Shown here piece by piece: positions 8,675 to 16,270 of a stretch of DNA of 64,000 bases; position 1 is the stretch's first letter; each line of letters begins with the position of its first letter. The notes under the pieces were generated by a model. The model worked only from the letters and a program-made list of their open reading frames with translations. It did not search any database and was not told where the DNA came from. The stretch is from Streptomyces ferrugineus. Its GTDB lineage: Bacteria > Actinomycetota > Actinomycetes > Streptomycetales > Streptomycetaceae. The stretch covers positions 3,968,001 through 4,032,000 of the forward strand of contig NZ_CP063373.1 of assembly GCF_015160855.1 (NCBI RefSeq), given 5' to 3'. A program made the translations under genes and the position numbers.

Positions 8675-9055
8675 TCAGCCGCTGGACCCGTCGCCCAGGT
8701 CCTCGGCGATCTCCCGCGGCGGGGCAGGGGCGGGGCGCTCATAGAGCTTCACGACCAGGGCGCGGAGCTGGTGGATGTACTCGACGGCCGCGGCCTTCCA
8801 GCGCCTCCACTGCCGCTGTTCCTCCTCCAGACGTTCGACCCGGCTCTCGAGTGTGGCCACTCTGTCGAGCGTCTGCGCGTTCGTCGCGCGCTGCTGCTCG
8901 AGGAGCTGGGTGAAGCCCTGGGTCATGGTCTGTACCGAATCCACGGTGTCGGTCTTGCGCTGGTTCCCTCGGTACACCAGCCACGCCCCACCCAGCACGC
9001 CAGTCATGCCGAAGATCGGAGAGAGGACAGGCGCCAGAGAGGTGAGCAGCTCCAC
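8675..9055 (-). CDS. Membrane-anchored coiled-coil protein, lysis region
   Basis: 126 aa. GTG start at 9055 with GAGGAGG upstream. One N-terminal hydrophobic segment (about 5-28), then a heptad-rich helix (about 45-100, including QTLDRVATLESRVERLEEE) and a Pro-rich acidic tail. This N-in, single-span plus coiled-coil plan is common among second holins or holin regulators encoded beside a holin. It could also be a spanin-like or antiholin component; no lipobox was seen. Has its own late promoter element. Confidence 0.55.
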   Translation of the reverse strand: MELLTSLAPVLSPIFGMTGVLGGAWLVYRGNQRKTDTVDSVQTMTQGFTQLLEQQRATNAQTLDRVATLESRVERLEEEQRQWRRWKAAAVEYIHQLRALVVKLYERPAPAPPREIAEDLGDGSSG

Positions 9056-9137
9056 GGGGGCGCCTCCTCGGTCATCGGCCGTCGGTTGGGGTGCGCGGGA
9101 GCCGGGGCCCGAAGTCCCGCGGCTCCCCGCGACGATG

Positions 9138-9168
9138 ACGTTGGAGGAGGGTGGTGGTTAGCGTCGCG
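9138..9168 (-). promoter_or_regulatory. Late promoter element for the coiled-coil lysis protein
   Basis: GCGACG, 18 bp, CAACGT, reading leftward, directly downstream of the GH6 stop codon. Followed by a long leader with a GGAGG ribosome-binding site. Confidence 0.6.
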
Positions 9169-9180
9169 TGCTGGCTGCCG

Positions 9181-10518
9181 TCAGACTCCGTCGATCAGGC
9201 GCTCGGCGAGGTACGGGGAGAAGGTGCCTGCCGGGGTGTTGTCGGGAGCGATGCCACACTGGCCGTCCGAGTCGCCGGGGTACTTGATCCACAGCAGGTA
9301 CTCGGCTCCGCCGACGCCGACCGAGCTCGGGACTCCGAGACGGCGGCCGGCCGGGTTGCAGTAGTCGACGTGCTGCCCGTTGTCGTCCACCGCGCCGTTG
9401 CCGTTGCGGGCGGTGTCGATGACAAACTTCACGCCGGTCACGCCCGCGCTGGCGAGCTCGGTGACGACCTGGTGGCCGTAGCCGCAACTGATGTCGGTGG
9501 CGTCGAAGTTGCTCACGCCGATCGCGATGCGCTCCGTCGACGCGATGCCGCCCTTGATGAGCCGGGCCGCCGTCTCCGCGGGCTTGAGCCACGTCGCGTT
9601 GCCGGCATCGAGGTAGGCCCGGACGAGCGGCTTGGCACCGAAGGCCTGCGCCGCGTAGGTCGACAGTTCATATCGCTTGTCGCGGGCCTCCTGGGTGGGC
9701 AGGGACTCGGCCTGGGCGAGGGAGTCGGGTTCGACGATGACGATGGCGGGCCGGTCCCCGATCCCGGCAACGAAGGCGTCGACCCACGCCTTGTACGCCT
9801 CGGGGGTGAGCGCACCGCCGTGGGACTCGCCACCGTTGTCCCGCCAGTACATGTTGTACGCGGCTAGGATGGGCACCTTCCCGGCCGCGGCCGCCGCGGA
9901 CACGTACGCGTCGACGTCGGCCTGGATGTTCTGATTCCAGTCGCCGAACCACTTGGCTCCGGGGCGCCGGGCTATCGCGTTGCGGATCTTCGCGGCTCGC
10001 CCGTCGGTGGGGTTGAGGGCCAGCCACTTGAGTGCGTTGCTGTCGGGGTCGACGTAGAAGCCCTCTCGGACGGTCGACGTCGTCAGGCGGACCTCTGCGA
10101 GCGTGACGGTGACGGGCGTGCCCTGCCCCATCTGGAAGGACACCTGACCGGTGGTCGTGTCCAGGTCCGAGGTGAACGTGTAGACGAACGACGTGTCGAC
10201 GGTGCCCAGGACGACGGTCTTGTCCAGGGCCGCAGTCCACGGGTCAGAGCCGAGGCCGACCTGGACGCGCAGCGAGGTGTTCACCTGGGAGGCGCGGGCG
10301 GTGAAGGTCAGGGTGTACGCGGCGCCCTTGCGCAGCACGATGCCGTCCTGCCCGAGCGGTGCGTCCCACAGGTTGACGGCGTCGGTCGTGGCGGTCGCGT
10401 CCATCCCGCCGGCGGAGCCCGCGGCGATGCTGACCTTGGCGGGGTCTCCCGCCCACCAAGAGGTGGTGCCGTTGCTGAAATCGTGGTTGCTGACGAGGTC
10501 GCCGTAGGTTCCGGCCAT
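9181..10518 (-). CDS. Glycoside hydrolase family 6 protein with N-terminal carbohydrate-binding-like domain
   Basis: 445 aa, ATG at 10518, AAGGAG upstream. Residues about 8-150 form a beta-rich module like the CBM4/9 jelly-roll (LVSNHDFSNGTTSWWAG start, GFYVDPDS linker after). Residues about 155-445 are a GH6 catalytic domain: AAYNMYWRDNGGES supplies the active-site Asp region, VIVEPDSLAQ carries the catalytic acid Asp, FVIDTARNGNG and WIKYPGDSDGQCG complete the family signature. GH6 enzymes cut beta-1,4-glucans. No signal peptide, so it is released by the holin or rides on the virion. It sits between tail-fibre and holin genes, where a peptidoglycan endolysin would be expected. Substrate on the host could be the cellulose-like glycan of Streptomyces hyphal tips (inference). 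Confidence 0.85.
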   Translation of the reverse strand: MAGTYGDLVSNHDFSNGTTSWWAGDPAKVSIAAGSAGGMDATATTDAVNLWDAPLGQDGIVLRKGAAYTLTFTARASQVNTSLRVQVGLGSDPWTAALDKTVVLGTVDTSFVYTFTSDLDTTTGQVSFQMGQGTPVTVTLAEVRLTTSTVREGFYVDPDSNALKWLALNPTDGRAAKIRNAIARRPGAKWFGDWNQNIQADVDAYVSAAAAAGKVPILAAYNMYWRDNGGESHGGALTPEAYKAWVDAFVAGIGDRPAIVIVEPDSLAQAESLPTQEARDKRYELSTYAAQAFGAKPLVRAYLDAGNATWLKPAETAARLIKGGIASTERIAIGVSNFDATDISCGYGHQVVTELASAGVTGVKFVIDTARNGNGAVDDNGQHVDYCNPAGRRLGVPSSVGVGGAEYLLWIKYPGDSDGQCGIAPDNTPAGTFSPYLAERLIDGV

Positions 10519-10537
10519 GGGCGGGTGGTGCTCCTTG

Positions 10538-12994
10538 CTACTTGGTGAAGGTCACCCGCAACTTGGGCGGGTAGGTCTGGCCGGCGCCTCGGAAGATGCC
10601 GTAGTACGTGCGATTCGTGGTGTTGGGGTCGAGCGCGATTCCGCGCCATCGCGTCGAGTCGAAGACGCTGGTGATGTCGACCCACTTGCCTTGATTCCGG
10701 GCCCACGAAATGGTCTTGACCTCGCTGTCCGAGCTGAACGTTGCGGGTCGGGAGGTGTGTGGGTGGGCCTTGATGACGGCCTTGCCGCCGCTGGCGTAGT
10801 ACCAGTGCTCGGCGTACAGGTAGACCTCAGCTTTGACGATCTTTGCGCCGGACAGGTCGGTGCCAAGTGCGGAGGGGAAGCCGATCAACGCGGACTGGAT
10901 GCCGTTATTCGAGGAGTAGTAGCCCTGAACGCACTTGTTGCCGTAGTAGGCGTTGTAACCGGCGCGCTTGGCGTACGACCCGGACCACGAGGCCGTGTAG
11001 GTCTTTGTGTAGGTTTGCACGGGTTCGGCGGCGCTTCCGCCGCCGGTGTTGTATCCACCGGTGACGGGGATCTCCGGGCCGGTGTCCTCGATGTAGAAGA
11101 CATTGCTGCGGCCGGTCGTGCTCAGCCCAAGGTCGAGGGTTTGCCCGCTGCTGCCGCCTGAGTTCTCGAAGGAGAGCAGCAGGCGGTGCAGACCGCCGCC
11201 GAGCGTGGTGCCGCTGGCGTTGTACTCCAAGCTGACTTGCTGGTAGCGGCCGGTGTGGGCGGGCGTGTGGATCGAGGTCTGGCGCAGCGTCGAGGTGATG
11301 GTGGGCTTCGAGGTGCCCCCGTCGCGCAGGTAGAGGCGGATCTCTCCGTCCGTGGCGTTGTCGAGGTTTGCGGTCGCTCGGAACACGACCCGGTAGAGGC
11401 GTCCGGCCTCGGCGGTGAACGGCAGCTCGTAGTAGCCCATTTCGCTGCCCGTTGCGGTGACCGTGGATGTGGGGTGTGCGCGCGCGACGATGCCCTTGGG
11501 GCCGGCACCGATCAGGGCGGAGACGGGATCGCCGCCTACGGTGAGGTCACCCGCGACGTTGAGGTCGGCGAAGTTGCCATTCCCCGCGGTGTCGATGGTT
11601 GCCACGGCGGTGCCGTCGGTGCGCAGGGTGAGGTACTGCGGCGCGCCAGTCACCAGAGCGACGGCTTCTTGCCCGGTTTCGTCGAACAGGCGCAGTCCCT
11701 GGGGGCCTACTTCGGCGCGGGCGCCGCCGATCGCGCGGCCGAAGACCGGATGTACTTCCGCGTTGTCCCACACGGCCCATCCGCGGGTGGCGGCCGAGGC
11801 CTCCAGACACAGCACGGCCTGCGTGGTGCCGGTCGGGGCGGCGACTTGCCCGGTGATGCGCTGCCATCGACCCGGCTCCGGTGTGGTCGTCTCCACCACG
11901 CCATAGCCGAGCACGGTGCCCGCTGCGCTCTCCCAGCGGGCGAGGATCTTCACCGCCTGGGCGACGATGTCCTGCGAGACCAGTATGTCGACGCCGAGCC
12001 AGAGTTGCGTGCGGGACAGGACCGGGACCTTAGCCAACGGCAGTGTGAAGTATGTAGGGGTGTCGGCGGTCAAGTCGCAGTTGATGCCGACTCCGAAGCG
12101 GTTGCCGGGGGCCAGGGCCCAGGGCGCGCCGCCCGCGGCCACGATGTTCGCGGTCGCCGCGGTCTCGAAGGATGGGTCGGGGATCAGGTTGGTGCCCTGG
12201 CCTACGGCAATGTGTTCGGGCGTGACGGCCCCGACGGACAGGTGCGTGGTGTTCACGGCCCCTGCGGCGATTTTGCCGGCGGTCACGGATTGCGCCTTTA
12301 GCTCTCGCGAGGAGATCGTGTCGGCGGCGATCTTCCCGGCGACCACGGAGTTCGCGGCAAGCAGGTCCGCACCGATGGTCTCCCTGACCAGCTTGGATCC
12401 GGGTACGGACGCGTCCTTGAGCCACACGGCCAGGTCAAGCAGCGCGGACAGGTCGGGCCCGTCGACGGCGCGTGGGGTGCCGGCGACTACGGGCGAAGCC
12501 TGGCCGGTGATCTCCGCGGTATTTGCGGCGACGAGCCGCACGTACACGGTGTTATAGGCGGCGGTCGCCACGGTGACAGTGCCGCCCGCGGTGTTGCTGA
12601 TCGTCGCCGCGAGCGTCGTTGCATCAGGAGCGAAGTTCTCGGTGAGGCCGATGTGCACTTGGATGCGAGCGAAGTCGCTGGGGGTGGCGTAGGCGTCTTC
12701 CCATTGCCCGTCCCAGGTGACGATCAGTCCGGCGAGTACCGGCTCGAGAACCGGTGCCGTGGGGGTGGGCGGCGGGGTGGAGTTGACCGCGACGACGGCC
12801 ACCGCTCCGTCGTCCTGGACACCGACGGAGCCGCGCAGCACTCCGCCCTCGTCGTAGATGTCGAGGGAGCCGCCCTCGATGGAGGAGTAGCCGGCCTGCG
12901 CGGTGCGCTCTACGGCTTGTATCCGCCGCTCAAGGTCGGCCAGGACCTGGGCGAGGCGCCGTGCGTCCGACTGGATGTCCAGAAAGTTGGCCAT
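10538..12994 (-). CDS. Tail fibre / tail tip protein
   Basis: 818 aa. ATG at 12994 lies 14 nt from the start of a late -10 box and has no ribosome-binding site, suggesting leaderless translation. Order of parts: N-terminal coiled coil (about 5-30), an FN3-like module (about 75-165), repeated short segments of the NSVVAGKIAADTISS / QSVTAGKIAAGAVN type (about 205-260) typical of trimeric siphovirus tail-tip proteins, jelly-roll-like beta modules (about 270-420 and 500-640), and a C-terminal DNRLRE/CBM-like domain (about 660-818) ending in a PPKLRVTF strand. Likely host-receptor or glycan binding. Encoded directly upstream of the GH6 enzyme and probably on one transcript with it. Confidence 0.7.
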   Translation of the reverse strand: MANFLDIQSDARRLAQVLADLERRIQAVERTAQAGYSSIEGGSLDIYDEGGVLRGSVGVQDDGAVAVVAVNSTPPPTPTAPVLEPVLAGLIVTWDGQWEDAYATPSDFARIQVHIGLTENFAPDATTLAATISNTAGGTVTVATAAYNTVYVRLVAANTAEITGQASPVVAGTPRAVDGPDLSALLDLAVWLKDASVPGSKLVRETIGADLLAANSVVAGKIAADTISSRELKAQSVTAGKIAAGAVNTTHLSVGAVTPEHIAVGQGTNLIPDPSFETAATANIVAAGGAPWALAPGNRFGVGINCDLTADTPTYFTLPLAKVPVLSRTQLWLGVDILVSQDIVAQAVKILARWESAAGTVLGYGVVETTTPEPGRWQRITGQVAAPTGTTQAVLCLEASAATRGWAVWDNAEVHPVFGRAIGGARAEVGPQGLRLFDETGQEAVALVTGAPQYLTLRTDGTAVATIDTAGNGNFADLNVAGDLTVGGDPVSALIGAGPKGIVARAHPTSTVTATGSEMGYYELPFTAEAGRLYRVVFRATANLDNATDGEIRLYLRDGGTSKPTITSTLRQTSIHTPAHTGRYQQVSLEYNASGTTLGGGLHRLLLSFENSGGSSGQTLDLGLSTTGRSNVFYIEDTGPEIPVTGGYNTGGGSAAEPVQTYTKTYTASWSGSYAKRAGYNAYYGNKCVQGYYSSNNGIQSALIGFPSALGTDLSGAKIVKAEVYLYAEHWYYASGGKAVIKAHPHTSRPATFSSDSEVKTISWARNQGKWVDITSVFDSTRWRGIALDPNTTNRTYYGIFRGAGQTYPPKLRVTFTK

Positions 12995-13002
12995 GGGCGC
13001 GG

Positions 13003-13033
13003 ATGCTGGACGTTGGCCATGGTTAACGTCGCG
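13003..13033 (-). promoter_or_regulatory. Late promoter element for the tail fibre gene (leaderless)
   Basis: GCGACG, 18 bp, CAGCAT, leftward. The ATG at 12994 is 14 nt after the first base of the -10-like box. Confidence 0.6.
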
Positions 13034-13038
13034 CGCTG

Positions 13039-13060
13039 CCCGGCGAGGACATCCGCCGGG
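13039..13060 (-). terminator. Hairpin after the Gp37-like tail gene
   Basis: 7-bp stem CCCGGCG / CGCCGGG with an 8-nt loop immediately after the TAA stop and just before the next promoter element. Confidence 0.55.
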
Positions 13061-14275
13061 TTAGTAGTGGAAGCTGTCGGAGCGCTTCAGGAACAGGGTG
13101 CACAGGCCGTCTGCGCTGATTTCGTCGCTGACGATGCGGTGCCACACGTCGACGTCGCCGACCCATGGCACGTGTACTTGAACGCGGATGTCGTCGCCCA
13201 GGGCCCAGGAGCCCAACCGGGCGTTGGGGTGGTCGATGATCTGGATGGCGGGGATCTGCAGGGCCTGTGTTCGGCCGGCCAACTCCTGAGTGCCCCGGGT
13301 GCGCAGCGACTTGTCCGACGACAGTGTCTTGTCGGCGACGGTGGCAACCCGTCGCAGGCGCCCGTCGTAGCGGTAGACCTGCGCCCGCTTCATCTTCCGG
13401 CCCTCGCCTTTGCCGAGCACGATGACTTCGTTGGCGTACTCGTCGCCCATGCCCTCGGGCTTGGCGATGGCTGCGATGTTCTCGCCGTCGGCGAATCGCA
13501 GGTCTTTGCGCTTCCTGCCGATCCGCGGCTTCCCCAGGATCAGCCGGTGCTGGATTTCGTTGCCGCTGCCGGTCCAGGCGTGCGTCTCCATCCAGTCGAA
13601 TGGGGTGTCCCTGGCAAGGGCGTCGAGGGCTTGGCCACAGTCGGGGGCGTTCCACCAGGCGAGTTCCCACGGGTCGGAGCCGTCCGCGGCGCCCAGCTTC
13701 TCGCCCAGGTCGTGGGTGTCGACCTTGAGCCCGATGTTCCCGTAAGGGCGTGACTGGACGTGGCTCCAGATGTTCCGGAAGGCGTCGTACACGTCGATGC
13801 GAGGGCCGCCGTACGGCTTCGGCGGGGGTGGCACCCGCTGCTTCCCCTTTTGCCCGTCCACCCAGCCGTCATGGTTCTTGTCCTTGCCTGCATACGGGTC
13901 CTTGGGCGTGATCAATGCGCCGGAAATCATGTAGCTCTCGTACGGGATGCCCTGCGGGTAGGCGGAGAAGCCCTCGCAGTAGATGGAGGCCTTCGGCCCG
14001 TCGTACGCCGTTTTCGTGACGATGCCGCCCCACCGGATACGGCCGTCGATCTCCAGGTACAGCTTGGTACCCCACTCCTGCAGGATCGGCTTGCCGTCGG
14101 AACCGATCATGCGGGCGTACTCGGGTTCGATGGTGCCGTTCAACGACCCCGGCCCGGACAGATCCCGTCTCGGGTTCGAGGCCAGAGCGAGGGGTACCTC
14201 CCAGTCCAGGATGGGCTCGGTGGCGGCCCGTCCCCCGCTGGCCCGCTGCGCGATGTACCGCCAGCCCGTCGGCAC
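13061..14275 (-). CDS. Minor tail protein, siphovirus Gp37-like hub protein
   Basis: 404 aa. GTG start at 14275 directly follows the stop of the upstream gene (TGAGGTG), with GAGGAG inside that gene. The sequence pattern (LSGPGSLNGTIEPEY, GTKLYLEIDGRIRWGGIV, IYCEGFSAYPQGIPY) matches the ReqiPepy6 Gp37-like family of actinophage tail-tip/hub proteins. A loop KDKNHDGWVDG near residue 125 has the DxNxDG spacing of calcium-binding loops. Probably forms the baseplate hub linking the tube to the fibres. Confidence 0.7.
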   Translation of the reverse strand: MPTGWRYIAQRASGGRAATEPILDWEVPLALASNPRRDLSGPGSLNGTIEPEYARMIGSDGKPILQEWGTKLYLEIDGRIRWGGIVTKTAYDGPKASIYCEGFSAYPQGIPYESYMISGALITPKDPYAGKDKNHDGWVDGQKGKQRVPPPPKPYGGPRIDVYDAFRNIWSHVQSRPYGNIGLKVDTHDLGEKLGAADGSDPWELAWWNAPDCGQALDALARDTPFDWMETHAWTGSGNEIQHRLILGKPRIGRKRKDLRFADGENIAAIAKPEGMGDEYANEVIVLGKGEGRKMKRAQVYRYDGRLRRVATVADKTLSSDKSLRTRGTQELAGRTQALQIPAIQIIDHPNARLGSWALGDDIRVQVHVPWVGDVDVWHRIVSDEISADGLCTLFLKRSDSFHY

Positions 14276-14276
14276 C

Positions 14277-15251
14277 TCAGATCTCCTCGTCGTCCGGGGC
14301 CTCGACGAACTCGACGTCGGCGATGATCGACGTCCCGGCGTCCACGGAGACGTCCCCCGTCTCCGCCTTGTACATGTAGGTCTGCAGGCGGAGGGTCTGC
14401 GTCGTGCCGCGCTTGGACGATGGCACGCTCATGTTGTCGGCCACCACGACGGTTTGGCGGCGAATATTGGCGCCTTGGTCGTCATCAATGACTGTGTCCT
14501 GGCCAGGGTCCCCACCAAAGACGCTGTGCATCTTGGCGAAGACGTCAGCCCTGGTGAAGCGCAGGCCAGCCACGGTGACGACGATCTTCGCGCGGGTGGC
14601 CCACAGCGGCACGTCAATGTCCCAGCTCGCCACACCGGGCCAGTTGTGCCACTTGTTATCGGAGTAGCCGAGCGTGCTCAGTGACGTAGGGAAGACGGTG
14701 TAGAGGCGACGGTCCCGCCGCGGACTCACCATCGACCGCAGATCCTTGATCATGGCCTGAGTGATGGCGCTGGTGTTGGCCGGGATGTCGATACGGGCGA
14801 GCGCAATGGCGGAGTCCGATGCGCGCACTTGGCTGACGCGTGTTGTCGTGCGGGGCACGCCGCTGATGACCCGGGTGAAGATGTACGGTCCCACCGTCGG
14901 ATCCGCTGGATTGGGCCACGTCTCCCCGAAGGAGTACGGGTTCTCGACCCGAGCCACGATGAGATCGGAGCGGGGAGATACCCCAGTCGCAGCGATGTCG
15001 ACACTGTCGGCCGTCGGCAACCGCCCCGCGTACGCCTGATACGCCGCGCCGGCGGCCCGGTTCACGATGGCGCACGCCCCGGTCGTCACCTGCACTTCGG
15101 CCCCGGGAGAGGACAAGGCTCTCACTCGCAAGTCTCTGGAGCCGACCACGCCCTCCGCCCCTCCGAACGCGGCGAACGCCAGCAGGCGCGCAACCTCCGA
15201 ACTGTGCTGGGCGCCGCCCTCGGTGAACCACGGCACGCTGTCCCACGCCAT
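14277..15251 (-). CDS. Minor tail protein (324 aa)
   Basis: ATG at 15251, GGAGGT 8 nt upstream, own late promoter. Beta-rich; residues about 30-170 (VTTGACAIVNRAAG, SPRSDLIVARVENPY, ARIDIPANTSAIT, IKDLRSMV) follow a plan common in actinophage tail proteins that resembles baseplate/fibre adaptor modules. Residues about 180-324 look like a separate jelly-roll domain. Located between the distal-tail-like protein and the hub protein, so a baseplate component is the most likely role. Confidence 0.6.
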   Translation of the reverse strand: MAWDSVPWFTEGGAQHSSEVARLLAFAAFGGAEGVVGSRDLRVRALSSPGAEVQVTTGACAIVNRAAGAAYQAYAGRLPTADSVDIAATGVSPRSDLIVARVENPYSFGETWPNPADPTVGPYIFTRVISGVPRTTTRVSQVRASDSAIALARIDIPANTSAITQAMIKDLRSMVSPRRDRRLYTVFPTSLSTLGYSDNKWHNWPGVASWDIDVPLWATRAKIVVTVAGLRFTRADVFAKMHSVFGGDPGQDTVIDDDQGANIRRQTVVVADNMSVPSSKRGTTQTLRLQTYMYKAETGDVSVDAGTSIIADVEFVEAPDDEEI

Positions 15252-15287
15252 GACTGTCTACCTCCGCTGCTCGATGCTTGGCAGCGG

Positions 15288-15318
15288 AATGTGGCCAGAG
15301 CCGGGGGCTTGTGTCGCG
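15288..15318 (-). promoter_or_regulatory. Late promoter element for the 324-aa tail gene
   Basis: GCGACA, 18 bp, CACATT, leftward; a GGAGGT ribosome-binding site and ATG 15251 follow. Confidence 0.6.
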
Positions 15319-15328
15319 CCGTCGAGGA

Positions 15329-16270
15329 TCACAGGTAGGCGTAGGCGTCCCGCCAGGCCACCGTCATGTAGGCCGTGCCGGTTGCGTCAGTGCCACGCAG
15401 CACAAAGTCCTGCGTGCCCAGGGGGAGTTTCATGTCCTTCAGCCGCGGCGTGCCGCGGGTGAGGAGGCCGGCCACCGAGGCGTTGCCGTTACGCAGCACG
15501 GTCCGTGCCCAGGGGCGGGTGTCAATCACGACGCGTTCACCGACTCCGAGGGTCAGGTCGAGTCCGGCCTTCCAACGGCCGACGACGTCACACACGGGAT
15601 TCGTGATCGGGCCGTAGATCGTGATGACCGGCCAAGCGGGCTTCGTACCACCCACCGTGACTTCGCCAGCAACCTTCCCGGAGCCCTCCCCGGTCATCGT
15701 CAATGGCGTCGTGAGCGGCCCCACCAGGCCGTGGTGATCGGGTGGCACCAGATCGATGCGAACCTTCTGCTCGACATCGTCGTAGGCCGTGGAGTCCAGA
15801 CATACAAACGTGCACACCACGGGTGTGTAGCCCTGCCGAGTCAGTTTCGATCCGGCCGGTGCCGCCTTCCGCGGGCGTCCGTAGAAGCGGCGGGCGCGGC
15901 CGCCCTGCGTGGTCCTGAGTACCGCTGGGGTGGCGAAGCGTCTACGGACCGCTTCGGCGTCCCAGGCCTGCAGCATTGTTGACACGGCACTGAGGTTCGC
16001 ATCGTGTCGCCCGAGCTGGGTCGGGGCCTCGTCGACAGCGTCCACGCCCACCTCGAAGGTGATGGTGGCCTGGCCGCGGTAGTCCTGCCCGAGCCGGGCC
16101 CCGTCCTCCTGCGGCATGGGCACGTCGCCGGCGTCGACGTCGGCGTAGGTGATCTCGTACGGCTCGATCAGGTAGTAGCCGGACGCGATAGTGCCGAAGG
16201 TGAAGTTCGCGCCCGGGTGGACCTCGTTGGCGCTGTAGGAGAGGTTCCATTCGCCCTCACGCAGTGGCAT
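15329..16270 (-). CDS. Distal tail-like (Dit) protein
   Basis: 313 aa from ATG 16270 (MPLREGEWN), preferred over GTG 16276 because AGGAGG sits 5 nt upstream. The start overlaps the end of the tape measure gene by 14 nt, so translation is coupled. Position immediately after the tape measure, the all-beta profile, and segments such as RRFYGRPRKAAP and YTPVVCTFVCLDSTAYDD fit distal tail proteins of long-tailed phages, which cap the tube and attach the hub. Family assignment rests mainly on position. Confidence 0.6.
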   Translation of the reverse strand: MPLREGEWNLSYSANEVHPGANFTFGTIASGYYLIEPYEITYADVDAGDVPMPQEDGARLGQDYRGQATITFEVGVDAVDEAPTQLGRHDANLSAVSTMLQAWDAEAVRRRFATPAVLRTTQGGRARRFYGRPRKAAPAGSKLTRQGYTPVVCTFVCLDSTAYDDVEQKVRIDLVPPDHHGLVGPLTTPLTMTGEGSGKVAGEVTVGGTKPAWPVITIYGPITNPVCDVVGRWKAGLDLTLGVGERVVIDTRPWARTVLRNGNASVAGLLTRGTPRLKDMKLPLGTQDFVLRGTDATGTAYMTVAWRDAYAYL

